A DNA stretch of 31,936 nt. Origin: UBA9676 sp035532275 (GTDB lineage Bacteria > Actinomycetota > Actinomycetes > Streptosporangiales > Streptosporangiaceae). The DNA is taken from NCBI GenBank assembly GCA_035532275.1, contig DATKRG010000124.1, forward strand, positions 1 to 31,936. The letters run 5' to 3'. The position numbers and the translations under genes were made by a program. Below the pieces are notes generated by a model. It did no database searches and was not told the DNA's origin. It saw only the letters and a program-made list of their open reading frames with translations. Of the stretch, positions 1 through 6,885 are shown piece after piece (the first letter of the stretch is position 1; every line of letters begins with the position of its first letter).

Positions 1-710
1 GGCTTGCGGGCCGGATCGAAGACGATCTCGCTGCCGCTGTCGGTCACCGCCCGGGCGATCTTGCGCCGGATCACATCGGGCGGGTCCAGCAGCCGGATGA
101 CCCCCGGTGCGTCCGGTGGCGCGGACTTGCTCATCTTCGCGGTGGGATCCTGCAGGTCCATGACCCTGGCCGCGACCGGCGGCGTCACCGCCCGCGGCAC
201 CACGAACGTGTCGCCGTAGGCGTTGTTGAAGCGGATGGCGAGGTCACGCGCGAGCTCGACGTGCTGGCGCTGGTCATCGCCAACCGGCACGTCCGCGACG
301 CCGTACAGCAGGATGTCCGCCGCCATCAGCGCCGGATAGGCAAGCAGCGCCGACCGTACCGACTGCTGCGTGGCCGCCTTCTGCTTGTACTGCACCATCC
401 GGCGCAATTCGCCGTCGTACGCGGTTGCCTCCAGCAGCCAGTGCAGTTCGGCATGCGCGGGGACGTGACTCTGGACGAACAGGGTGCACCGGGCCGGGTC
501 CAGCCCGGCCGCGATCAGCAGCGCGAACTGCTCGAGCGTGACCGCGCGGACCACCTCCGGCTGATGCTTGATCGTCAGCGCGTGCAGGTCCGCGACGCCG
601 TACAGCGTGTCAGTGCCCCGCTGGTCGGGCACCCAGTGGGAGATCGCGCCGAGCAGGTTCGCCAGGGTGAGATGCCCGCTGGGGACGACCAGCGACAGCG
701 TTCGGGTCAT
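1..710 (-). CDS. trpS: Tryptophan-tRNA ligase, C-terminus cut by window edge
   Basis: Class I aminoacyl-tRNA synthetase that charges tRNA-Trp in the cytoplasm. About 236 N-terminal residues are visible; the C-terminus lies beyond base 1. The HIGH-like ATP-binding signature is near the start (PSGHLTLANLLGA), and the KMSKS loop is encoded at about 124-138 (KMSKSAPPDA). Between them lie typical TrpS segments such as the MADILLYG stretch and the GDDQRQHVELARDLA helix. The ATG at 708-710 (minus strand) is preceded by GGGAGGA about 10 bases upstream. The gene follows the alpha/beta hydrolase gene on the same strand after a 165-bp gap in which I see no T-box. The family call rests on the motifs. HLTLAN in place of HLGN is within what is seen in actinobacterial enzymes. 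Confidence 0.95.
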   Translation of the reverse strand, partial: MTRTLSLVVPSGHLTLANLLGAISHWVPDQRGTDTLYGVADLHALTIKHQPEVVRAVTLEQFALLIAAGLDPARCTLFVQSHVPAHAELHWLLEATAYDGELRRMVQYKQKAATQQSVRSALLAYPALMAADILLYGVADVPVGDDQRQHVELARDLAIRFNNAYGDTFVVPRAVTPPVAARVMDLQDPTAKMSKSAPPDAPGVIRLLDPPDVIRRKIARAVTDSGSEIVFDPARK

Positions 711-875
711 TTTCGAGGTTCCTCCCGGACGGGCGGCGCCCCGGGCGAGAGATGGCCAGACCAGGTAGCCGCCTCGCTGGGGCGGCCAATGGACAAGGTG
801 ACGTCGCAGAGCCGCCGGTCAGGCGGCCCACCACAGAAGGGAATGCGAGCTCGTCACCCCACCACGATAGCGCGG

Positions 876-1550
876 TCAGGCCGGGGCGAGCAGCCAGCCG
901 AGCACCGTGCTGGCGAACTCGGCCGGGCTGGCCGCGTGCACGCTGTGCCCGGCCGGGATGGTCACCAGGTCGCAGCGGGGGATGAGCGCGGCGGCCGCTG
1001 CCAGCTTGTCCTGCGGTATGTGGCTGCCCGGGCCGCCGCCGATCAGCAGCGTCGGCGCGGTGATCGCGCTCAGCCCCGCCCAGGCCGCCGGATCACCCGC
1101 GTTGACCTGGCCGATGATGGCCGGCACCACCGCCCAGTCGAAGTCCAGCGGTTCCGCTGGGCGCTCGGGGACGGCCCGCTCACGCGGGAACGGCGGCGGC
1201 ACGTCCTCGACGATCAGCCGCGCCACCCGGCCCGGCTGCTGACTGGCGATCAGGTAGGCCACGGTGCCGCCCATCGAGTGCCCGACCAGGGTGACCGTGT
1301 CCAGGCCGAGGTGGTCGAGCAGATCGAGCACGTCGGCATGCATGAGCTGGAAAGAGTAGGTCCCCGGCCAGTCGCTGCCGCCGTGCCCGCGAAGATCGGG
1401 GGCGTAGACGCGGAAGTGCTCGGCGAACCGGCCCGTCACCGGTGCCCAGGCCGACCCCCGGTCGCCCAGCGCGTGCAGCAGCACCATCGGCGGAGCGTCC
1501 GGGCTGCCGCTCACCTCATATGCCAGATGGACCCCGCTGGCCGTCACCAT
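876..1550 (-). CDS. Alpha/beta-hydrolase fold protein
   Basis: Predicted cytoplasmic esterase- or lipase-like hydrolase of 224 residues, substrate unknown. Visible family features: the oxyanion segment LLHALGDRGSAW, the DLRGHGGSD loop, the nucleophile elbow GHSMGG (Ser), and a C-terminal PAGHSVHAASP containing the catalytic His. The acid is probably an Asp or Glu around the LLIGGGPGSHIPQD strand-loop. ATG at 1548-1550 is chosen because the product then starts MVTASGVHLAYEVSG, normal for the family; an in-frame GTG at 1563-1565 is an alternative. The gene is divergent from the DUF1707 gene across about 58 bp and lies upstream of trpS on the same strand, although the 165-bp gap makes cotranscription uncertain. 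Confidence 0.88.
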   Translation of the reverse strand: MVTASGVHLAYEVSGSPDAPPMVLLHALGDRGSAWAPVTGRFAEHFRVYAPDLRGHGGSDWPGTYSFQLMHADVLDLLDHLGLDTVTLVGHSMGGTVAYLIASQQPGRVARLIVEDVPPPFPRERAVPERPAEPLDFDWAVVPAIIGQVNAGDPAAWAGLSAITAPTLLIGGGPGSHIPQDKLAAAAALIPRCDLVTIPAGHSVHAASPAEFASTVLGWLLAPA

Positions 1551-1608
1551 CCGTCCCGTGCCCACGGCCCGACCATACTGCGGGAGTCTGGCGGGCCGGC
1601 CGTACGCT

Positions 1609-2268
1609 ATGTCCATGACGGGCGAGGTGGCGCCGTTTGGGCGTGATGATGAGGTGGCCTCACCCGGTGACCTGCGGGCCTCGCACGAGGACCGGGACCG
1701 GGTCGTCGAGGTGCTGCGGGTGGCCGCCGGTGACGGCCGGCTGACGGCGGAGGAACTCGACGAGCGGCTGGAGGCGGCCCTGGCCGCGCGCACCTACGCC
1801 GAGCTCGCGGCGATCACCAGGGACCTGCCGGCCGTGCCCGGTTTCGCTGTGGCCGCCTCCCCGCCGCCCAAGGAACTGGTGCGGATCGACTGCCGCAGCG
1901 GCAGCGCGAAGCGCGATGGCCGCTGGGTCGTGCCGCAGCGCATGGAGGTGCGTGTCACCAGCGGCAGCGTCCGGCTGGACTTCACCGAGGCGGTGATCGC
2001 ACATCCCCTGCTCCGGATCGACGCCGAGGTGAACAGCGGCGGGCTGACACTGGTGACCAGGCCCGGCGTAGTGGTCGACGTCGATGACGTGGCGGTCCGC
2101 AGCGGCAGCGTCAAGGTCCGGGCGCCCTGGGGCACACAGGTGCCGGTCATCCTGCGGATCGAGGTGTCGGGCAAGGTCGGCAGCGGCAGCGTGACGGCAC
2201 GGCCGCCGCGCAGGACCTTCTGGCAGTGGCTGCGGCGCCGTCCCCGGCCCTACGCACTCGCCTCCTGA
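1609..2268 (+). CDS. DUF1707 (SHOCT-like) domain protein
   Basis: Protein of about 219 residues. An N-terminal DUF1707 helical hairpin (residues about 19-75, with DLRASHEDRDRVVEVL and GRLTAEELDERLEAALAARTYAEL) is followed by a beta-rich part with repeated short G-S-G/S-G-S turns (RSGSAKRDG, TSGSVRLDF, RSGSVKVRA, GSGSVTARP). This resembles the repetitive beta fold of DUF4097/LiaF-like C-termini. The C-terminus is basic and aromatic (FWQWLRRRPRPYALAS). No membrane segment is evident. Function is unknown; the DUF1707 module is widespread in actinobacteria and is often fused to membrane or beta domains. There is no Shine-Dalgarno. ATG codons at 1609 and 1615 are both in frame, and TACGCT at 1603-1608 would fit a leaderless transcript starting at 1615. 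Confidence 0.85.
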   Translation: MSMTGEVAPFGRDDEVASPGDLRASHEDRDRVVEVLRVAAGDGRLTAEELDERLEAALAARTYAELAAITRDLPAVPGFAVAASPPPKELVRIDCRSGSAKRDGRWVVPQRMEVRVTSGSVRLDFTEAVIAHPLLRIDAEVNSGGLTLVTRPGVVVDVDDVAVRSGSVKVRAPWGTQVPVILRIEVSGKVGSGSVTARPPRRTFWQWLRRRPRPYALAS

Positions 2269-2311
2269 AAGCCGGTTGCGGGCGCGCCCGGCCGGGCAGC
2301 ACGATGGGCGG

Positions 2312-2833
2312 ATGACATGGACCGCGCCTGAGATCACCCGCACTGATCCGCCGACGGCCGCGGGGGAGCGTGCCTCGCTCGACAGCTGGCTGGACTACCA
2401 TCGCGCCACCTTGCTGTCCAAGTGCCAGGGCCTGACCGGCGACCAGCTTGCCCAGCGCGCCGTCGAGCCGTCCTCACTGTCGCTGCTCGGGCTGGTCCGG
2501 CACATGGCGGAGGTGGAACGCTGGTGGTTCCGGCGGCGGTTCGCTGGCCAGCCTGGCGTGGGTGACCTCTACTGCAGCGAGGAGCACCGGGACGGGGACT
2601 TCGACTTCGCCGATGCAGGGAACGCCGAGGCGGACCTCGCGACGTTCATGACCGAGTGCGCGCTGGCCCGCGAGGCCGCCGCCGGCAGGTCACTGGATGA
2701 CACCTTCCAGGGCTACCGCCAGGGAACATTCGACCTGCGCTGGGTCTACGTTCACATGATCGAGGAGTACGCGCGGCACAACGGCCACGCGGACATACTC
2801 CGCGAGCAGATCGACGGCGTCACCGGCCACTGA
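2312..2833 (+). CDS. DinB-superfamily (DUF664) protein, putative thiol-dependent metalloprotein
   Basis: Protein of 173 residues with the DinB/DUF664 four-helix pattern. Putative metal-ligand histidines lie in LVRHMAEVERWWF and in the C-terminal EEYARHNGHADILREQIDG signature. In actinobacteria this superfamily includes mycothiol-dependent transferases and isomerases; the substrate here is unknown. ATG at 2312 begins MTWTAPEITRTDPP. It lies 43 bp after the DUF1707 stop on the same strand and 55 bp before the nitrilase-like gene, so a loose operon is possible. The name DinB here refers to the fold family, not the DNA polymerase. Confidence 0.88.
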   Translation: MTWTAPEITRTDPPTAAGERASLDSWLDYHRATLLSKCQGLTGDQLAQRAVEPSSLSLLGLVRHMAEVERWWFRRRFAGQPGVGDLYCSEEHRDGDFDFADAGNAEADLATFMTECALAREAAAGRSLDDTFQGYRQGTFDLRWVYVHMIEEYARHNGHADILREQIDGVTGH

Positions 2834-2888
2834 CCGGCTGGGCCAGCCAGGCGGCAGGCGCAGACTCCACAGGCCGAAAGGGTTGGTC

Positions 2889-3965
2889 ATGATTGAGCCT
2901 TACCAGGTCATCGGCCTGGTCCCCACCATGCGCGGGATCAGGCGCCGCGATGAGATCGCAACGAATCTGGAGCACCTGTCGCACCTGGTCAAGGCCGCGT
3001 CGTGGCTGTCCAGCCTGGACCTGCCGGTGCGGCTCATCGCCGTTCCCGAAGGCGCCCTGCAGGGCTTCAACGACGAGGTGCTCGACCTCGACCACGAGGA
3101 GTTCGCGCGGGAGTGCGCGATCGACATCCCGGGCCCGGAGACCGACTACCTCGGCAAGCTCGCCCGGCAGTGGAACGTCTTCCTGATGGCGCAGGCCAAG
3201 GCCAGGCATCCCGAGTTCCCCGGCCGCTTCTTCAACGTCGGCTTCATCCTTGACCCGGACGGCGAGGTGATCCTCCGGCACCACAAGGTGGTGCCGCTGC
3301 TGCCGGTCGAGCACTCGGTCACGCCGCACAACGTCTGGGACAGGTGGATCGAGCTGTACGGCCGCACCCTGGACGCGTTCTACCCCGTCGCCGACACCGA
3401 GATCGGCCGGCTGGGGTTCCTGATGGCCAACGAGGGCTCGTATCCGGAGAACGCGCGCGGCCTGGCCATGAACGGCGCGGAGGTCGTCTACCGGGGCCCC
3501 TACCCGCACCCGCACGTGGGCAACGGCCTGTTCGAGGTGCAGAACCGCGCCCGTGCCCTCGACAACAACCTGTACCTGGTCGCGTGCAATGTCGGCACCT
3601 ATTACCTTCACTCCGATTCCGACGTCCCGATCGACACCTTCGGCGGCGGGTCCGCCGTGGTCGACTACCGGGGGCAGATCATCGGGCGGCACGACTACAG
3701 CGGCGGGTCGTCCTGGGTCGCGGGGACCGTGGACATCGAGGCACTGCGCCGGTTCCGCGCGAGCGCGCAGTGGGACAACTGGATCAAGGACCTGACCACC
3801 GAGCAGTACCAGCTCATCTACGAGCAGCCGGTGTACCCCAAGAACATCTACCTCGACCGTGCCCCTTACACCCACGCCGAGTACCGCCAGGAAGTGATCG
3901 CCAGGCAGATCGAGCTGATGCACGAGCGGGACATCTGGGTGCGGCCGGACAACGGGAAGAGCTGA
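2889..3965 (+). CDS. Nitrilase/carbon-nitrogen hydrolase superfamily protein lacking the catalytic Cys
   Basis: Protein of 358 residues spanning the whole CN_hydrolase fold. The triad Glu (Glu54 in AVPEGALQGF) and Lys (Lys133 in LRHHKVVPLLP) are present. At the Cys position, however, the sequence reads GFLMANEGSYPENARG, so residue 180 is Ala (codon GCC) instead of Cys. The surrounding region is otherwise canonical (YPENARGLAMNGAEVV), as are the formamidase/amidase-like VQNRARALDNN and GGGSAVVDYRGQIIG segments. Classical nitrilases and amidases need the thiol, so either this subfamily has lost amidohydrolase activity or it uses other chemistry. ATG 2889 is preferred over TTG 2883 because AAGGG lies 7 bases upstream. 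An annotation as plain nitrilase or amidase would be unsafe. Confidence 0.9.
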   Translation: MIEPYQVIGLVPTMRGIRRRDEIATNLEHLSHLVKAASWLSSLDLPVRLIAVPEGALQGFNDEVLDLDHEEFARECAIDIPGPETDYLGKLARQWNVFLMAQAKARHPEFPGRFFNVGFILDPDGEVILRHHKVVPLLPVEHSVTPHNVWDRWIELYGRTLDAFYPVADTEIGRLGFLMANEGSYPENARGLAMNGAEVVYRGPYPHPHVGNGLFEVQNRARALDNNLYLVACNVGTYYLHSDSDVPIDTFGGGSAVVDYRGQIIGRHDYSGGSSWVAGTVDIEALRRFRASAQWDNWIKDLTTEQYQLIYEQPVYPKNIYLDRAPYTHAEYRQEVIARQIELMHERDIWVRPDNGKS

Positions 3966-3992
3966 CCCGGCCGGGCCCGGCAAGCCAGCGGC

Positions 3993-4006
3993 GGGCCGCG
4001 GGGCCC
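3993..4006. terminator. Weak GC hairpin between convergent genes
   Basis: GGGCC and GGCCC with a 4-base loop lie in the 151-bp spacer between the convergent nitrilase-like and beta-helix genes. There is no T tract. It could act as a bidirectional terminator, but such short GC hairpins are common in this base composition. Confidence 0.25.
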
Positions 4007-4116
4007 CATGCCGGCCGTGCGGTGGGCAGGGCATCGATGCAGGCGTCGACGCGCGGGTCAGCCGTGTACCCCATGGGGGGACCAGCCCAGCCGTGACATC
4101 CGCGCCGTCCCGGTGC

Positions 4117-6156
4117 TCACGGGTGACACGGCACCCGCAGCGCCGTCTGGCCCGGCGGGTAGCGGTTGCCCCGGATGATGTTGAAGCAGCCTTCGTCGAG
4201 GACCGGGTGGCCGGTGTTGGGCAGCGGCAGCCCGAACCTGTCCAGGCCGATGAAGTTGTTGATCACCAGGTTGCGGAACGTCCGCGTGAGCAGCGTCACG
4301 CCGTTGCCGATGTTGCCGCTGATCAGGTTGGCTGGTATCCGCCCGGGCTTGCCGATCGCGTTGTGGTGGGCCGTGCCGGCGAGCAGGATCCCGCCCCGGT
4401 GGTTCGGCCCCGGCTTGACGCCGAGGGCCAGGGTCCCGACGAAGCTGCTGAAGACCACGTTGCCGTGCGCGTTGCCGACGATCGCCAGCCCGTAGCCCAT
4501 GTTCCCCGAGAAGGTGTTCTGCGGGATCACCGACCGCAGCGAGCCGCCGATGACGTTCGCGTGCGCGTTCTGGTCGATCAGGACGCCGTCGCCGCCGTTG
4601 GGCAGCGGGCCGTTGCCCTTGGTGTTCAGCCCGACGATGTCGGGGTCCACCGTCACCCCCCAGGCGTTGCCGGCCAGTTCGATGCCGTTCTTCCTGTTCC
4701 CGGAGAACACGTTCGTCCGGGCCAGGTTGTCGCCGCCGGTGGAGGTGATGAGCAGGCCGTCCCGGCCGTTGGGGGCGGCGCCCTTGAAGGCGAGCAGCCC
4801 GCCGAAGGTGTTGAAGGTGACGAACCCGCGCACCCGGCCGGTCACCTCGATCCCGTTCCGCCCGTTGCCCGCCGACACGTTGCCCAGCGGGATCACGCCG
4901 CCCACCTGCGTGTTGACCGAGTCTCCGTCGACCAGGATGCCGTCGCGCCGGTTGCGCACGATCGTGGTGTTGTTGGCGCCGACGCCGAAGAAGTTGCCCT
5001 GCACGGTCGCGCTGGGCGAGTCGGTGATACGCAGCCCGTTGCGGCGGTTGCCGCTGACGACGTTGTAGTAGACGAACGGGTTGTTGACGAATCTGCAGCC
5101 GACCAGCGAGTTGCCGCCCGCCCGGTCGATCCACACCCCGTTGCCGCCGTTGCCGATGGCACCGTCCCCGTCGGCCGTCGTGCCGATGAAATTCCCGTTC
5201 AGGACGTTCTTGCGGGAGCCCTGGTCGATCAGGACGCCATTACCGCCGTTGCCCGATATCAGATTGCCCAGTGGCGGCACCACGAAGACCGGCGGCACCG
5301 TGCCCTTGCTCCCGGTCGGGTTATTCGCCTGGCCGGTGGCGCTGTCGACGAACTCCGTGCCGCCGATCTCGTTGTGGGCGGCCCAGCGGGTGATGACGAT
5401 GCCGCTGCCGCGGTTGCCGATGCCCGACGTCCCGGCCGGATTCGTCCCGATCCGGTTGGCCACGACGGTATTGCCGGACGAGCCGGCCAGGACGATGCCG
5501 CTACCGCGGTTCGCGGAGATCACGTTCCCGACGACACCCGAGGCACCCGAGCTGTTCAGGCCGATCGTGTTCCGCGCCGACCACGGCGCGGCAAACACAC
5601 CGGCGCCGCGGTTGCCGAAGGCGTGCCCGGCCAGGGACAGGCCGATGTAGTCGAGGTTGAGGGTGATGAAGCTCGCGCCCAGGGTGACGCCGTTGCCGCT
5701 GGCGTTGTCCACGGCGACCGCCAGCAGCCGCGAGCCGCCCGAGCCGGCCGCGAACCACAGGCCGCCGTGCCGGCGGCAGTCGATCTCCACCACCGGCGGG
5801 CCGCCGCTGGCATAGGTCGGCGCCGACCTCCCGTCGATCGTCACCTTCCTGGTGACGGCGGGCAGCCCGCTGGCGAGCCTGATGACTCCGTGGACGGCGA
5901 AGTCGATCACGGTGGATGTTCCCCGCGGGGCCGCGTCAGCGATCCTGATCGCCGCCCGCAGCGAGCCCGCTCCGGCGTTTCTCCGGTTCGTCACCACCAC
6001 GGTCGCACTGGCGGCCTGGGTGATGGCGGGCATCCCAGCCGCCGCGGCGGCTGGGACACCGCTGGCCGGTGCGGCGGCGGCGGGGACAGGCGCGAGCGTG
6101 CCCACGCAGGCGGCGGTGACGGTGGCACCTGCGATAAGGAAAGGAAATCTCGGCAT
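4117..6156 (-). CDS. Secreted right-handed parallel beta-helix repeat protein
   Basis: Protein of 679 residues. An N-terminal signal peptide (MPRFPFLIAGATVTAACVG, then an Ala/Pro-rich stretch to about residue 40) is followed by a segment of the CSLREAI-like beta-helix type (RNAGAGSLRAAIRIADAA, about 58-75). Some twenty short coils rich in N-x-G/N-G-G turns then follow (SGNGGNGVLIDQ, NGRNGIEVTG, NRKNGIELAG, NRRDGILVDG), typical of parallel beta-helix (PbH1) proteins. I see no catalytic pectate lyase or polygalacturonase signature, and no sortase or transmembrane anchor. It is likely exported and may bind or process polysaccharide; function is unproven. ATG 6154-6156 is chosen because the signal peptide starts there and GAGG lies about 10 bases upstream; an in-frame start at 6258 would add 34 unlikely basic residues. 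Confidence 0.88.
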   Translation of the reverse strand: MPRFPFLIAGATVTAACVGTLAPVPAAAAPASGVPAAAAAGMPAITQAASATVVVTNRRNAGAGSLRAAIRIADAAPRGTSTVIDFAVHGVIRLASGLPAVTRKVTIDGRSAPTYASGGPPVVEIDCRRHGGLWFAAGSGGSRLLAVAVDNASGNGVTLGASFITLNLDYIGLSLAGHAFGNRGAGVFAAPWSARNTIGLNSSGASGVVGNVISANRGSGIVLAGSSGNTVVANRIGTNPAGTSGIGNRGSGIVITRWAAHNEIGGTEFVDSATGQANNPTGSKGTVPPVFVVPPLGNLISGNGGNGVLIDQGSRKNVLNGNFIGTTADGDGAIGNGGNGVWIDRAGGNSLVGCRFVNNPFVYYNVVSGNRRNGLRITDSPSATVQGNFFGVGANNTTIVRNRRDGILVDGDSVNTQVGGVIPLGNVSAGNGRNGIEVTGRVRGFVTFNTFGGLLAFKGAAPNGRDGLLITSTGGDNLARTNVFSGNRKNGIELAGNAWGVTVDPDIVGLNTKGNGPLPNGGDGVLIDQNAHANVIGGSLRSVIPQNTFSGNMGYGLAIVGNAHGNVVFSSFVGTLALGVKPGPNHRGGILLAGTAHHNAIGKPGRIPANLISGNIGNGVTLLTRTFRNLVINNFIGLDRFGLPLPNTGHPVLDEGCFNIIRGNRYPPGQTALRVPCHP

Positions 6157-6383
6157 GAAAGGACCTCGGCGGGCCGGTCGATGACAACTGGGCGGCTGAA
6201 ACCTGGCGAATCCCGCGGGTACATAGAGCCGGGTGCGCAGACGTTTCCGCCACGCCATCCGTTATGCCTGCGATTTGATTCGGAAGTTTCCCGGACTCCA
6301 AGGAGTATGCGCCATCAGGCAGAGCGGCAAACCAGGGGAATTCTTTATGGACGCACGTGATAAGTTATGAGTACACGCCCTGA

Positions 6384-6397
6384 GTTTTCATGAAAAC
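6384..6397. promoter_or_regulatory. Perfect 14-bp palindrome, candidate operator
   Basis: GTTTTCATGAAAAC equals its own reverse complement over all 14 bases and sits in an AT-rich pocket between two divergent promoters. In DNA this GC-rich, a palindrome made almost only of A/T is unlikely by chance. The binding protein is unknown. Confidence 0.45.
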
Positions 6398-6454
6398 GTG
6401 CAAAGAAAGCACTTTCCAGCGGAGGGGGGCTGCCGCCCGAGGTCCCGCCGGTCA

Positions 6455-6468
6455 GGGCCTTACGGCCC
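6455..6468. promoter_or_regulatory. DosR/DevR-like box upstream of universal stress gene
   Basis: GGGCCTTACGGCCC is an inverted repeat (GGGCC-TTAC-GGCCC), flanked by GTCA on the left and, after one extra G, TGAC on the right. Set against the core of the mycobacterial DosR motif GGGACTWWAGTCCC it matches 11 of 14 positions, including both GGG/CCC ends and the central TTA. It lies 63 bp before the start of a universal stress protein, the classic target class of the DosR/DevR hypoxia and NO regulator. Regulation is inferred, not shown. Confidence 0.45.
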
Positions 6469-6531
6469 GTGACGGGCGGGCGTGCGGGGGCCAGCCTGGT
6501 ACCAGGGGCGGTTCAGGAGGCGAAAACCGGT

Positions 6532-6885
6532 ATGAGTGCGAACCGCCGGGTCGTGGTCGGTGTGGACGGGTCCCCGGACTCGGCCGCGGCGCTGCAGCGG
6601 GCAGCGTCACAGGCCAGGCAGCGCAACGCCACCCTCGATGTCGTCTGCGTCATCCCCGGCGACGCGGACGCCAGGGCGGCCACCTTGGCGCGGGCGCTGC
6701 TGGGGGAGTTCACCAGGCGGGAGTGCCCCTACGGGATCGGTGCCCCGGTGCGGTTGCGGGTCGAACGCGGTGACCCGGCAGTGGTCATGCTCCTGGTGAG
6801 CGCCGACGCCGAACTGCTCGTCACGTCGCCGCCGGCGCGTCCGGGGGCCGGCTGGTCCTGGCTGCCTGGCCAGCTCAGCGGGTGA
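6532..6885 (+). CDS. Universal stress protein (UspA) domain, C-terminally short
   Basis: Protein of 117 residues. The N-terminus is a standard Usp start (RRVVVGVDGSPDSAAALQRAA) and the middle fits the fold (VVCVIPGD; VRLRVERGDPAVVMLLVSADAELLVTSPPA). Full Usp domains are about 140 residues and end with a G-x2-G-x9-G-S/T nucleotide-binding loop and a final beta strand. Here the protein stops at ARPGAGWSWLPGQLSG, so the ATP-loop serine and the last strand are missing. The stop overlaps the 3' end of dinB by 11 bp (tail to tail), so the truncation could be old and fixed by that overlap. CAGGAGG ends 11 bases before ATG 6532. The upstream DosR-like box fits stress control. Confidence 0.82.
   Translation: MSANRRVVVGVDGSPDSAAALQRAASQARQRNATLDVVCVIPGDADARAATLARALLGEFTRRECPYGIGAPVRLRVERGDPAVVMLLVSADAELLVTSPPARPGAGWSWLPGQLSG

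Larger units (their letters stand above)
6157..6531. other. 375-bp divergent intergenic region
   Basis: Spacer between the divergent beta-helix and universal stress protein genes. It is more AT-rich than its surroundings at about 6255-6415. It holds a short palindrome (ACTCC-AA-GGAGT, 6295-6306), a perfect 14-bp palindrome (6384-6397) and a DosR/DevR-like box (6455-6468). An open frame at 6390-6773 has actinobacterial codon-position bias out of phase with the downstream gene and no family match, so it is not called. Confidence 0.6.

Noticed and set aside
711..875. T-box or tryptophan attenuator before trpS
   Set aside because: No AGGGTGG-type T-box sequence and no leader peptide with Trp codons was seen; only GC-rich short inverted repeats.
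261..1646. Long plus-strand open frame opposite trpS and the hydrolase
   Set aside because: It is antisense to two well-supported genes and its product is His/Arg/Gln/Pro-rich without recognisable domains.
4093..6360. Long plus-strand open frame opposite the beta-helix gene
   Set aside because: The minus-strand product has a signal peptide and clear beta-helix repeats; the plus-strand frame is a composition shadow rich in Val/Asp/Ala/Arg.
6390..6773. Small open frame upstream of and overlapping the universal stress gene
   Set aside because: No family match, Gly/Arg-rich composition, and its start lies inside a palindrome; the overlapping Usp frame is far better supported.
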